Of a stretch of 64,000 nucleotides of DNA, positions 51,860-60,756 are shown in pieces. The DNA comes from Salinarimonas ramus (GTDB lineage: Bacteria > Pseudomonadota > Alphaproteobacteria > Rhizobiales > Beijerinckiaceae). The stretch's first letter is position 1. Each line of letters opens with the position of its first letter. Location of the stretch: assembly GCF_014645695.1 (NCBI RefSeq), contig NZ_BMMF01000006.1, positions 195,322 to 259,321 of the forward strand, in the 5' to 3' direction. The notes beneath the pieces are model-generated. The model was not told the DNA's origin and made no database searches. It worked only from the letters and a program-made list of their open reading frames with translations. The translations under genes were made by a program, and so were the position numbers.

Positions 51860-54019
51860 TCAGGCGGCGCCGGCGTGCCGTCGCGCGGAGAGGAGAGCGT
51901 CGATGTCGCTCGCCGGCATGGGCCGCGCGAGGAGGTAGCCTTGGAGCTGATGGCAGCCGAGCGCCTGCAGAAAGCGCTGCTGCTCGCGGGTCTCCACGCC
52001 CTCGGCCGTGACGGTGAGACCGAGCGCGCGGCCCAGATGCACGATGGAATGGACGAGGATCGCCGATTCGCCCGTGGCCTCCATGCTCTCCAGGAAGGAG
52101 CGGTCGATCTTGATCTTGTCGAAGGCGAAGCGGCGCAGGTAGATCAGCGAGGAATAGCCCGTGCCGAAATCGTCGAGGGCGAGGTTCACGCCCTTGGCGC
52201 GAAGCCGCATCATCGCCGCCTCCGCCGCGTCCGCGTCCTCGACGACGACGCCCTCTGTCAGCTCGAGCTCGAGGCGGGTCGGATCGAAGCCGGTCTCCTC
52301 CAGGATACGCCCCACCGTCTCGACGTAGTCGCGCTGGCGGAACTGGATCGGCGAGACGTTGACGGCGACGCGCAGGCCCGGCCAGCGGCGCGCGTCGTTG
52401 CAGGCGCGGCGCAGGACCCAGTCGCCGAGCGGCAGGATGAGGCCGCTCTGCTCCGCCATGGCGACGAAGCGATCGGGCGGGATCAGGCCCTTCTCCGGAT
52501 GGCGCCAGCGCACCAGCGCCTCGAGCGCCACCACCTCGTCGCGGTCGGCGGCGAAGATCGGCTGGTAGTGCAGCTCGAGCCCGTCGCCGGTGATGGCGTC
52601 GCGCAGGTCGTCGGCGACGAGCTTGCGCATGCGGATCGCCTCGTCCATTCGCCGCTCGAAGAAGGAGTGCCGGTTCCGGCCGTCGTTCTTCGCCTGGTAG
52701 AGGGCGGTGTCGGCGAGCCGCATCAGGGTCTCGCGGTCGAGGGCGTCCTCGGGGGCGAGCGCGATGCCGATGGAGACGCCGATGGTGACGGCGGAATGCT
52801 CGATCTCGAAGGGCTCCGAGATGGCGTCGAGGATGCGTCGGGCGAGCGCCTCGGCGCCCTCGGCGCTCTTGAGGCCGGGCTGGATGATGGCGAACTCGTC
52901 GCCGCCGAAGCGGGCGAGGACGTCGGTTCCGCGCAGATGCGTCATCAGGCGGCGCGCCACGAGCTTGATGAGCTCGTCGCCGGCCTGGTGGCCGAAGGCG
53001 TCGTTGACCTCCTTGAAGCGGTCGAGGTCGAGGAACATCACGGCGAGCCCCTCGCCGGTGCGCGTGACGCGGGCGAGCTCCTGGTCGAGGCGTTGCGCGA
53101 AGAGGAGCCGGTTGGGAAGGCCCGACAGGGGATCGGAGACGGCGAGCGTCTGCACGTGCTCCTGGGTCTGCGCGAGCTCGGCCGACACGCGACGCGCATG
53201 CATCACGGCGAGGCCGAGCAGCGCGAAGGCGAGGAGCGCCGGCCCGATCACGAGCCACAGCACCTTGCCGCGCCACAGCGAGCCCGGCCGCTCCGGCGTC
53301 CAGGCGACGTGGTAGACGGCCTGGCCGTCCACCGCGGCGATGTCGAAGCCGCGGGCCTCGTCGTCGATGGGGCCTTCGCCCACCATGAAGTTGCCGATGG
53401 CCTGGTCGATGGCGAGCGCGGCGAGCTCGTCGCGGTTCATGGCGCGCAGGCCCACCGCCAGCGCCCCGCCGTCGGGCCGCATCTCCGAGATCGCCACCAC
53501 GGCGACGATGCGCCCGTCGATGGCCGCGAGCTGGGGCGCCGCCGGGCGGCGGCTGCCGGTGGTGCGGACGTCCTGCGCCTCCAGAAGGGCCCGCCCCAGG
53601 AGATCGGCCACGATGGCGGTGTCGAGAGAGAGCGCCGGTCGCGCACCGGCGCCGCGGGCGACGTCGGCGGAGACGATGCGGCCCTCGCCGTCGAGGGCGA
53701 AGACGCCCGTCGCGTCGAAATGCGGGCGGGCGAGGGCGAGGAAGGCGCCCGTCGTGGCGGGCGTGATCGGCTCGGTGCCGGTGGCGGCCCGCAGGCTCGC
53801 CTCCAGCGTCTCGGCATAGGCCTCGAGCTGCACGCCGATGACGGCCTGCATGCGATCGCGCGCGGCGATGGCGGCGCCGCGGTCGGCGTCGCGGCTCACC
53901 CAGAGGAGCGCTGCGGTCGACACGCCCAGCACCGCCACGAGCAGGGCCACGAGGGGCCAGAGCAGGCGGGGGAGGAAGACGCGGGTCGCCGGGGTCGGCT
54001 GAAAGGTCGGTGCGTGCAT
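51860..54019 (-). CDS. Membrane GGDEF/EAL (c-di-GMP) protein with CHASE4-like sensor
   Basis: A 719-aa bifunctional cyclic-di-GMP enzyme. Two membrane helices (about 20-41 and 253-275) enclose a periplasmic CHASE4-like domain (about 45-250). The GGDEF domain (about 290-460) keeps GGDEF (372-376) and an inhibitory RxxD site (RGTD, 363-366). The EAL domain (about 470-715) keeps ALEALVRW, NVSPIQF, LELTEG, DDFGTG and KIDRSF. Both making and breaking c-di-GMP are therefore possible. The signal is unknown. Confidence 0.93.
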   Translation of the reverse strand: MHAPTFQPTPATRVFLPRLLWPLVALLVAVLGVSTAALLWVSRDADRGAAIAARDRMQAVIGVQLEAYAETLEASLRAATGTEPITPATTGAFLALARPHFDATGVFALDGEGRIVSADVARGAGARPALSLDTAIVADLLGRALLEAQDVRTTGSRRPAAPQLAAIDGRIVAVVAISEMRPDGGALAVGLRAMNRDELAALAIDQAIGNFMVGEGPIDDEARGFDIAAVDGQAVYHVAWTPERPGSLWRGKVLWLVIGPALLAFALLGLAVMHARRVSAELAQTQEHVQTLAVSDPLSGLPNRLLFAQRLDQELARVTRTGEGLAVMFLDLDRFKEVNDAFGHQAGDELIKLVARRLMTHLRGTDVLARFGGDEFAIIQPGLKSAEGAEALARRILDAISEPFEIEHSAVTIGVSIGIALAPEDALDRETLMRLADTALYQAKNDGRNRHSFFERRMDEAIRMRKLVADDLRDAITGDGLELHYQPIFAADRDEVVALEALVRWRHPEKGLIPPDRFVAMAEQSGLILPLGDWVLRRACNDARRWPGLRVAVNVSPIQFRQRDYVETVGRILEETGFDPTRLELELTEGVVVEDADAAEAAMMRLRAKGVNLALDDFGTGYSSLIYLRRFAFDKIKIDRSFLESMEATGESAILVHSIVHLGRALGLTVTAEGVETREQQRFLQALGCHQLQGYLLARPMPASDIDALLSARRHAGAA

Positions 54020-54096
54020 GGCCGTCCGTGGTTCGACGGCGGCATCGTCTCTCGCTTTCGTTCAGAAAGAGTTGCTGGATCGACTTCGAGTTTCTT

Positions 54097-54696
54097 TCAT
54101 GCGCGATTGCGCGCGATGTGCGAGGCCAGCGTGGCGAGCGCCCGCGGATAGAGGACGTGCTCGCGCTCCAAGACGCGCGCGGCGAGCGTCTCCGCGGTGT
54201 CGCCGGGCAGGACGGGGACGGTCTCCTGCGCGATCACGGGCCCCGCATCGAGATCCGCGGTGACGAGATGGACCGAGCAGCCGTGCTCCGCGACGCCGGC
54301 CGCGAGCGCACGGGCATGCGTGTCCGTGCCGCGGAAGGCGGGCAGGAGCGAGGGATGGATGTTGACCAGCCGGCCTTCCCAGCGCGCCACGAACCAGGGG
54401 GTGAGCACGCGCATGAAGCCGGCCAGCACGACGAGCGCGATGCTCGCCTCGCGCAGGCGCGCGTCGAGGGCGCGCTCGAAGCTCTCGCGGTCGGGAAAGG
54501 CCTTGTGGTCGACGGTCGCCGTCGCGATCCCCGCCGCTTCGGCGCGGGCGAGGCCCGGCGCGCCGGGGCGGTTCGAGACGACGAGATCGATGCGCGCGGG
54601 ATAGCCGGGCTCGGCGGCCGCCGCGACGAGGGACGCCATGTTCGAGCCGCGCCCCGAGATCAGGATCGCGGTCGAAACCCGCGGGTCGTCGCTCAC
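54097..54696 (-). CDS. purN: Phosphoribosylglycinamide formyltransferase
   Basis: A 199-aa purine-synthesis enzyme that formylates GAR with 10-formyl-[20 protein letters not shown] opens it; catalytic Asn/His lie in [10 protein letters not shown] and Asp in [16 protein letters not shown]. The GTG start at 54696 overlaps the purM stop (GTGA), giving the usual purM-purN pair. Confidence 0.96.
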   Translation of the reverse strand: MSDDPRVSTAILISGRGSNMASLVAAAAEPGYPARIDLVVSNRPGAPGLARAEAAGIATATVDHKAFPDRESFERALDARLREASIALVVLAGFMRVLTPWFVARWEGRLVNIHPSLLPAFRGTDTHARALAAGVAEHGCSVHLVTADLDAGPVIAQETVPVLPGDTAETLAARVLEREHVLYPRALATLASHIARNRA

Positions 54697-55802
54697 AGCG
54701 AAAGACCGTTGTCGAAGCGCACGGGCTCGCCGTCGCCGCGGGGCTCCAGCGCGCCGACGATCCGGGCGCGCTCGCCGGCCTCCGCCAGCTTCGCGCAGAC
54801 GGTCTCGGCCGCCTCGGCCGGCACCACGACGATCATGCCGATCCCGCAATTGAAGGTCCGCAGCATCTCGGCCTCGGCGACACCGCCCGAGCGCGCGAGC
54901 CAGACGAAGACGGGCGGCGGGTCGATCGCCGCGAGGTCGATGCGCGCGGCGACGTCCTCGGGCAGGACGCGGGGCAGGTTGTCGGGCAGGCCGCCGCCGG
55001 TGATGTGGGCGAGCGCCTTGACCGGCAGGCCCTCCTTCAGGAGCCCCAGCAGCGGGCGCACGTAGATGCGCGTCGGCTCGAGCAGCGCGCGCCCCAGCGT
55101 CTCGCCGGGGGCGAACGGTGCCTCGTCCTCGTAGGATAGCCCGCTCGCGCCCACGATCCGGCGCACGAGCGAGAAGCCGTTCGAGTGCACGCCCGAGGAC
55201 GCGATGCCGACGAGCACGTCGCCCGACGCGACGTCGCGCGGGAGGAGCGTGCCGCGCTCGGCCGCGCCGACCGCGAAGCCGGCGAGATCGTAATCCGCGC
55301 CCTGGTAGACGCCCGGCATCTCCGCCGTCTCGCCGCCGATGAGCGCGCAGCCGGCCCGCCGGCAGCCCTCGGCGATGCCGGCGACGAGGGCCGTGCCGGT
55401 GGCGGCTTCGAGCCGGCCGGTGGCGAGGTAGTCGAGGAAGAAGAGCGGCTCGGCGCCCTGGACCACGAGATCGTTGACGCACATGGCGACGAGATCGATG
55501 CCCACGGTGTCGTGGATGCCGGTTTCCACCGCGATCTTCACCTTGGTGCCGACGCCGTCGTTGGCGGCGACGAGGATCGGGTCGACGAAGCCCGCGGCCT
55601 TGAGATCGAACAGGCCGCCGAAGCCCCCGATCTCCGCGTCCGCGCCCGGCCGGCGGGTGGCGCGAACGAGCGGCTTGATCGCCTCCACCATGGCGTTGCC
55701 GGCATCGATGTCGACGCCGGCCTCGGCATAGGTCATCCCCTGCGGACCGGCCGGTCTCGCCGCCGTTCCGTCCCGTCCGCCGTCTTGCCGATCCTCGGCC
55801 AT
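54693..55802 (-). CDS. purM: Phosphoribosylformylglycinamidine cyclo-ligase
   Basis: A 369-aa AIR synthetase. Typical segments are [57 protein letters not shown] and [13 protein letters not shown]. The start at 55802 adds a short Gly/Asp-rich N terminus; a shorter start at MTYAEAG is possible. First gene of purMN and divergent from the CDP-alcohol transferase. Confidence 0.96.
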   Translation of the reverse strand: MAEDRQDGGRDGTAARPAGPQGMTYAEAGVDIDAGNAMVEAIKPLVRATRRPGADAEIGGFGGLFDLKAAGFVDPILVAANDGVGTKVKIAVETGIHDTVGIDLVAMCVNDLVVQGAEPLFFLDYLATGRLEAATGTALVAGIAEGCRRAGCALIGGETAEMPGVYQGADYDLAGFAVGAAERGTLLPRDVASGDVLVGIASSGVHSNGFSLVRRIVGASGLSYEDEAPFAPGETLGRALLEPTRIYVRPLLGLLKEGLPVKALAHITGGGLPDNLPRVLPEDVAARIDLAAIDPPPVFVWLARSGGVAEAEMLRTFNCGIGMIVVVPAEAAETVCAKLAEAGERARIVGALEPRGDGEPVRFDNGLSL

Positions 55803-55933
55803 GGCGCGCCTCCGCTGTGCTCGTTCGCGCGGGTTACAGAAGCGCGGCATCGCGCGCAAGCCGTGCGGACACGCGCTTGACCGGCACGCGCCGCCTTCGT
55901 ACCCGATTGACGAGCCGCCCGGGAGCCGGACCC

Positions 55934-56464
55934 ATGACGATTCCCAACCTCATCAGCGTCTTCCGCCTCTTGATCGTCCCGGTGGTGATCGTCGCCATCC
56001 TCGAGGGCGAGTGGCTCGCCGCCTTCGTCCTCTTCCTCGTCGCCGGTATCTCCGACGGCCTCGACGGCTGGATCGCCCGGCGCTTCGACATGCGCTCCGA
56101 GCTCGGCGCCGTGATCGACCCCCTGGCCGACAAGGCGCTCCTCGTCTCGATCTACGTGACCCTCGCGATCGTGGGCGCGATGGAGGAATGGCTCGTCGTC
56201 ATCGTCGTCTCCCGCGACGTGATGATCGTCCTCGCCTACGTCGTCTCCTGGATCATGGACCGGCCGATCTCCGTGAAGCCGATCTTCGCGTCGAAGGTGA
56301 ACACGGCGCTCCTCATCACCTATGCCGTCACCGTGCTCGCCTCGAACGCCTTCGCGTTTTCGCTGGGGCCCTTCGACGAGATCCTCTCCGTCGGCATCGC
56401 GATCCTGACGGCGTTCACGCTCGCGACCTACCTCGTCGTCTGGCTGAGGCACATGAGCGCGTGA
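55934..56464 (+). CDS. CDP-alcohol phosphatidyltransferase
   Basis: An integral membrane enzyme of 176 aa with about six helices that transfers a phosphatidyl group from CDP-diacylglycerol to an alcohol. The full motif D-G-x2-A-R-x8-G-x3-D-x3-D is present (Asp44, Gly45, Ala48, Arg49, Gly58, Asp62, Asp66). The opening [16 protein letters not shown] resembles PgsA and cardiolipin-synthase relatives, so glycerol-3-phosphate or phosphatidylglycerol may be the acceptor; this is not settled. Confidence 0.9.
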   Translation: MTIPNLISVFRLLIVPVVIVAILEGEWLAAFVLFLVAGISDGLDGWIARRFDMRSELGAVIDPLADKALLVSIYVTLAIVGAMEEWLVVIVVSRDVMIVLAYVVSWIMDRPISVKPIFASKVNTALLITYAVTVLASNAFAFSLGPFDEILSVGIAILTAFTLATYLVVWLRHMSA

Positions 56465-56544
56465 GGCGTGCGCGCCGAACGCGCGCGTGCGTTCGGCCTA
56501 CGGCTGCGCTAGGAGGAGAGGGCCCGACCCTCCCGGAGACCGCC

Positions 56545-57147
56545 ATGCTCGTCCTGATTCTCGGCCTCGTCCTCTTCCTCGGCACGCACGCCTTCACCAT
56601 GGCGCGGGGGCCGCGCGCACGGTTGATCGAGCGGCTGGGGGAGGGCGGCTACAAGATCTCCTATTCCATCGCGTCGCTCGTCGGCATCGTGCTCGTGAGC
56701 ATCGGCTACGGGGAGGCGCGCTACAGCGCCGCGAACGTGCAGATCTGGTCCCCGCCCGCGGGCCTGTCGCACCTGTCGCTTCTCCTGATGGTCTTCGCCG
56801 TGATCCTGTTCGTGGCGACCTACCTGCCCGGCCACATCAAGGCGCGGGCGAAGCATCCGATGCTCGCGGCGGTGAAGATCTGGGCGCTGGCCCATCTCCT
56901 CGCCAACGGCGATCTCGCCTCGATGATCCTGTTCGTCTCCTTCCTCGCCTGGGCCGTGGTCGCGCGCATCTCGCTCAAGCGTCGCCCGGTCTCGCCGCTG
57001 GCGCCGGCACAGGCCGCGGCCGCGAAGCCGGCGGGCTGGCGCAACGACGCGATTGCCGTGGTCGTCGGCCTCGTCGCCTACGTCGCCTTCGCCTTCTGGC
57101 TCCACCCGATCCTCATCGGCGTGCCGGTGGTCGGCGGCGGCATGTGA
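56545..57147 (+). CDS. NnrU-family membrane protein
   Basis: A 200-aa membrane protein with five to six helices. GLVLFLGTHAFTMARGPRAR, GYKISYSIASLVGIVLV and HPMLAAVKIWALAHLLANGD are NnrU signatures. NnrU was linked to denitrification in Rhodobacter, but many members, probably including this one, have no denitrification genes beside them. It follows the phosphatidyltransferase by 80 bp. Confidence 0.9.
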   Translation: MLVLILGLVLFLGTHAFTMARGPRARLIERLGEGGYKISYSIASLVGIVLVSIGYGEARYSAANVQIWSPPAGLSHLSLLLMVFAVILFVATYLPGHIKARAKHPMLAAVKIWALAHLLANGDLASMILFVSFLAWAVVARISLKRRPVSPLAPAQAAAAKPAGWRNDAIAVVVGLVAYVAFAFWLHPILIGVPVVGGGM

Positions 57148-57156
57148 GCCCGCCAG

Positions 57157-58695
57157 TCACGTGCCGTAGGAGGACGTGAGCGAGCCGAGGAAGCGGTCGG
57201 CGTCCTCGCGGATCGCCGCCTTGCGGTCGTCGCTCATCTTCGCGAGCGTGCGGTAGGGCATGGCGATGCGTGGATTGCCGACGAGGCGCGCCTCGTTCTC
57301 GATGAGGAAGTTCCAGTAGAGATAATTGAACGGGCAGGCCCGCTCGCCCTCTTTCACCTTGGGCGAGTAGGTGCAGGCGGCGCAATAGTCGCTCATCCTG
57401 TCGATATAGGCGCCCGACGCCGCGTAGGGCTTCGAGGCGAGCACCCCGCCGTCGGCATAGAGGATCATGCCGTGGACGTTGGGCAGCTCCACCCATTCGT
57501 AGGCGTCGGCATAGACGACGAGGTACCATTCCTCCACCTCGGCCGGGCGCAGGCCCGCGAGGAGGGCGAAATTGCCGAGCACCATCAGCCGCTGGATGTG
57601 GTGCGCGTAGGCGTGCCGGCGCGTGTCGCCGACGCATTGGGCGAGGCAGTTCATCTCCGTCTCGCCGGTCCAGTAGAAATCCGGCAGCGGGCGCGTCGCT
57701 TCGAGCGCGTTGGTGTCCGCATAGGCGGGCATCTTGAGCCAATAGAGCCCGCGCACGTATTCCCGCCAGCCGATGATCTGGCGGATGAAGCCCTCGACGG
57801 CATTCAAGGGCGCGCGGCCCTCCCGCCATTCGCGCTCGGCCGCGACGCAGACCTCTTCCGCCGTGAGGAGCCCGGCGTTCAGGTAGGGCGAAAGGACGGC
57901 GTGGAAGAGGAAGGGCTCGCCCGTCTTCATCGCGTCCTGGTAGTCGCCGAAGGTGGGCAGCGCCTCCTCGACGAAAAAACGCAGCGCCTCGAGCGCCTGC
58001 GCCCGCGTTACGCCCCAGCCGAAGGGCTCGAGATCGCCGAAATGGTTGCCGAAGCGCCGCGCCACGAGGTCGAGCACCTCGCGCGTGATCGCGTCCGGCT
58101 CGAAGCGGCGGCGCGGCGGGACCGTGATCGTCTTGGGCAGGGCCTTGCGGTTCTGCGCGTCGAAATTCCACTGCCCGCCCACGGGCTCGCGGCCCTCCAT
58201 GAGGAAGCCGGTCTTGCGGCGCATCTCGCGGTAGAAGTACTCCATGCGCAGATGCTTCTTCTCGCCGGCCCAGGCGCCGAACTCCGCCTTCGTGGCGAGG
58301 AAGCGGTTGTCCTCGCGGATCTCGACGGGCAGGCCCAGCTCCTCGCGCCAGTCTCGCATCATCTCGAGCACGCGCCATTCGCCGGGTTCGGTCACGACGA
58401 CCCGCTCGGGGTGGTGGCGTTCGACCGCCCGCGCGAGCTCGGCGCCGAAGGACCCGGCATTCTCCGGGTCGTCGAGGCGCACGTAGTCGACGGTGATCCC
58501 CTCGACCCGCAGCGCCTGCGCGAAATGGCGCATGGCGGAAAAGAGGAAGGCGATCTTCTGCTTGTGGTGGCGGACATAGGTCGCCTCCTCGGCGACCTCG
58601 ACCATGAGGACGACGTCGGTCTCGGCGTCGAGATCGCTCAGCGAGGAGATCGCCCGGGTGAGCTGGTCCCCGAGGAGGAGGCGCAAGGTGCCCAT
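57157..58695 (-). CDS. phrB: FeS-type photolyase/cryptochrome (FeS-BCP, (6-4) photolyase group)
   Basis: A 512-aa flavoprotein of the bacterial FeS-BCP group, whose Agrobacterium member PhrB repairs (6-4) photoproducts. It opens MGTLRLLLGDQLTRAISSL, and TYVRHHKQKIAFLFSAMRHF follows. By my count Cys354, 438, 441 and 454 (in QCVGDTRRH and SDYCAACTY...ERACPFNYL) would hold the [4Fe-4S] cluster. The order of Cys438/441/454 matches the family. It is 19 bp downstream of an SDR gene, so the two are probably cotranscribed. Confidence 0.93.
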   Translation of the reverse strand: MGTLRLLLGDQLTRAISSLSDLDAETDVVLMVEVAEEATYVRHHKQKIAFLFSAMRHFAQALRVEGITVDYVRLDDPENAGSFGAELARAVERHHPERVVVTEPGEWRVLEMMRDWREELGLPVEIREDNRFLATKAEFGAWAGEKKHLRMEYFYREMRRKTGFLMEGREPVGGQWNFDAQNRKALPKTITVPPRRRFEPDAITREVLDLVARRFGNHFGDLEPFGWGVTRAQALEALRFFVEEALPTFGDYQDAMKTGEPFLFHAVLSPYLNAGLLTAEEVCVAAEREWREGRAPLNAVEGFIRQIIGWREYVRGLYWLKMPAYADTNALEATRPLPDFYWTGETEMNCLAQCVGDTRRHAYAHHIQRLMVLGNFALLAGLRPAEVEEWYLVVYADAYEWVELPNVHGMILYADGGVLASKPYAASGAYIDRMSDYCAACTYSPKVKEGERACPFNYLYWNFLIENEARLVGNPRIAMPYRTLAKMSDDRKAAIREDADRFLGSLTSSYGT

Positions 58696-58714
58696 CGACC
58701 TGCAGACCTCCCCT

Positions 58715-59449
58715 TCAGCCCTTGACGCGCAGGGTCGAGCGCCCGCCGTCGACGCCGATGGTCTGCCCGGTGATCCAGCTCGCCTGCGGCGAAAGCAGGA
58801 ATGCGGCGAGCGCGCCCACGTCCTCGCCCGTGCCGAGGCGCGGGATGGCGTGCATGCCCGCGATCGCCTGCGCCATCGTCGCGTTCGAGGTGATGGGGCG
58901 CGCGAGATCCGTGTCGAGGAGCGAGGGCGCCACGCAATTCACGCGCACCTTCGGCGCGAGCTCGGCCGCGAGCGCAAGCGTCAGGCCCTGCACGGCGCCC
59001 TTGGCCATGGCGACGCTGGCATGGGCGGAGAAGCCCTGGTTGGCGGCAATCGTCGAGAACAGGACGACGCTCGCCCCGTTCGCCTGCCGGAACGGCTTCA
59101 GTGCCGCTTGCACCGCCTGCGCCGCACCGAGCGCGTTGAGGCGGAAATCGGCGAGGAAGTCCTCCTGCGTGAGCTTGCCGAACGGCTTGAGGTTGATCGA
59201 GCCCACGGCGTAGACCAGCCCGGCGAGCCCCTCTCCGGCGCTCGCCTCCTCGGTGGCGCGGGCGATGGCGGCGGGATCGCCGACGTCGGCGACGCTGGTC
59301 CCCGTCGCGTCCACCTCGCGGGCGACCTCCGCGAGCCGGGCTTCGTCGCGGGCCGCGAGATGGACCCGCCAGCCGGCGGCGGAGAGAGCCCGCGCCGCGG
59401 CGGATCCGACGCCCCCGGTGCCGCCCCAGATCAGAACGCGTGCGCTCAT
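58715..59449 (-). CDS. Atypical SDR-family protein without the catalytic Tyr
   Basis: A 244-aa Rossmann-fold protein with the coenzyme motif GGTGGVGSA (residues 9-17), Ser132 (FSTIAANQG) and Lys150. In place of the YxxxK tyrosine it has Val146 (SVAMAKGAVQG). It ends WITGQTIGVDGGRSTL, typical of classical SDRs. Relatives lacking the Tyr exist, so it may reduce by another mechanism or merely bind NAD(P). First gene of a pair with the photolyase. Confidence 0.88.
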   Translation of the reverse strand: MSARVLIWGGTGGVGSAAARALSAAGWRVHLAARDEARLAEVAREVDATGTSVADVGDPAAIARATEEASAGEGLAGLVYAVGSINLKPFGKLTQEDFLADFRLNALGAAQAVQAALKPFRQANGASVVLFSTIAANQGFSAHASVAMAKGAVQGLTLALAAELAPKVRVNCVAPSLLDTDLARPITSNATMAQAIAGMHAIPRLGTGEDVGALAAFLLSPQASWITGQTIGVDGGRSTLRVKG

Positions 59450-59613
59450 CGCCCGAAATTCTCCATCCTCGGTTTCGTTTGCGGCTGCAATTCCGGCCGT
59501 GACGCGCTAGCTATGGCGCTGCGCCCGCGCGTAAAGACCGCTTTGCGGGTGGCCGCGGGTCGCAGGTCGCGGATTGCGGGAACGCTCGTGCCGGGCAGGG
59601 GAGGGGGACGACG

Positions 59614-60468
59614 ATGCGGTTCGCTTTCGCGGGGATCGATTTCCTCGCCGACGCCTTCCACGGCTTCGTCGCGCAGGGCTGGGAGCCGGTGAAGCTGTTC
59701 ACGCGCCCCTGCGACGGCGTCCACGACGTCAACGTCGCGATCGTCGGCGAGGCGGCGCGGCGCAAGCTGCCGATCCAGATGTCGCGCATCCGCGCCGCGG
59801 ACGTCGCGGCGCTGAAGGATCTCGGCTGCGACGCCCTCGTCGTCGCCGGCTATCCCTGGCGCATCCCGGACTGGACGGGGAGCGTCGCCTACGCGTTGAA
59901 CTTCCACCCCTCGCCGCTGCCGGAGGGGCGCGGACCGTACCCGCTCTACCGCGTCGTCCTCGACGGGCTCGACAGCTGGGGCATGAGCGCCCACGTGCTC
60001 GACGCCGAGTTCGACACGGGCCCGATCCTGGCGCGTGAGATCTTTCCCGTCTCCCCGCAGGAGCGCCACGAGACGCTGCTCGCCCGCTGCCAGATGGCCA
60101 CGGGGCGCCTCGCGCGCGCGATCGCCGCCGACATCGAGGGCGCCTTCGCACGCGCCGAGCCGCAGGGGGAGGGGAGCTACTTTCCGAGAGCCAGCGACGC
60201 CGATCGCACGTTGGACTTCACGAGGCCGATCGAGGCGCTGATGCGTCAGGTGCGCGCCTTCGGGCCCATCGAGACCATGGCGAAGGTCGGCCCGAGCGAG
60301 ATCCATGTCGGCGAGGCGTACGCCATCGAGGCCGCCCACGACCACGAGCCTGGACGCGTGGTGCACCAGTACCGCCGCGTCCTCACGATCGCGGCGAAGG
60401 ACGGCTACGTCGTCATCACCCGCTGGAGCCCGGTCTCGCTCACCGCCGCGCAGTACTTCGGGCGGTGA
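59614..60468 (+). CDS. Formyltransferase-family protein
   Basis: A 284-aa protein of the 10-formyl-THF-dependent transferase fold. Catalytic Asn-x-His in LNFHPSPLPEGRGPYP and Asp in AHVLDAEFDTGPIL match PurN/Fmt/ArnA. The C-terminal part (about 195-284) resembles the Fmt C domain. The acceptor is not known; sugar amines and methionyl-tRNA are family examples, and the genome probably has a true fmt elsewhere. Divergent from the SDR gene. Confidence 0.84.
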   Translation: MRFAFAGIDFLADAFHGFVAQGWEPVKLFTRPCDGVHDVNVAIVGEAARRKLPIQMSRIRAADVAALKDLGCDALVVAGYPWRIPDWTGSVAYALNFHPSPLPEGRGPYPLYRVVLDGLDSWGMSAHVLDAEFDTGPILAREIFPVSPQERHETLLARCQMATGRLARAIAADIEGAFARAEPQGEGSYFPRASDADRTLDFTRPIEALMRQVRAFGPIETMAKVGPSEIHVGEAYAIEAAHDHEPGRVVHQYRRVLTIAAKDGYVVITRWSPVSLTAAQYFGR

Positions 60469-60555
60469 CGGGTCGCGCAGGGGATGAACGCCGCCGCTCC
60501 CGCGCCATCTCTCCCTCCACGACCCCGACCGACCCGCCGCCCGAGACCCCTCCTC

Positions 60556-60756
60556 ATGCCGCGCATGCGCCGCAAGGCCGATCTTCCGACCAAGACCTGC
60601 GCCGCCTGCGGCCGGCCCTTCGCCTGGCGCAAGAAGTGGGAGCGTGTCTGGGGGGAGGTGCGCTATTGCTCCGATCGCTGCCGGAGCGAGGGACGCGCGC
60701 GCTCGCGCGACCCCGTCCCGGAGAGCGGCGGCGTCACTCCGCGATCGCGATCCTGA
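60556..60756 (+). CDS. DUF2256 zinc-finger-like small protein
   Basis: A 66-aa basic protein with [19 protein letters not shown] and [10 protein letters not shown], a Cys4 zinc-ribbon pattern of DUF2256. DUF2256 genes are often beside FeS-type photolyase genes, as here (1.9 kb away). Starts at 60484 and 60565 are also possible. Its 3' end overlaps the convergent Atm1-like gene by 23 bp. Confidence 0.85.
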   Translation: MPRMRRKADLPTKTCAACGRPFAWRKKWERVWGEVRYCSDRCRSEGRARSRDPVPESGGVTPRSRS

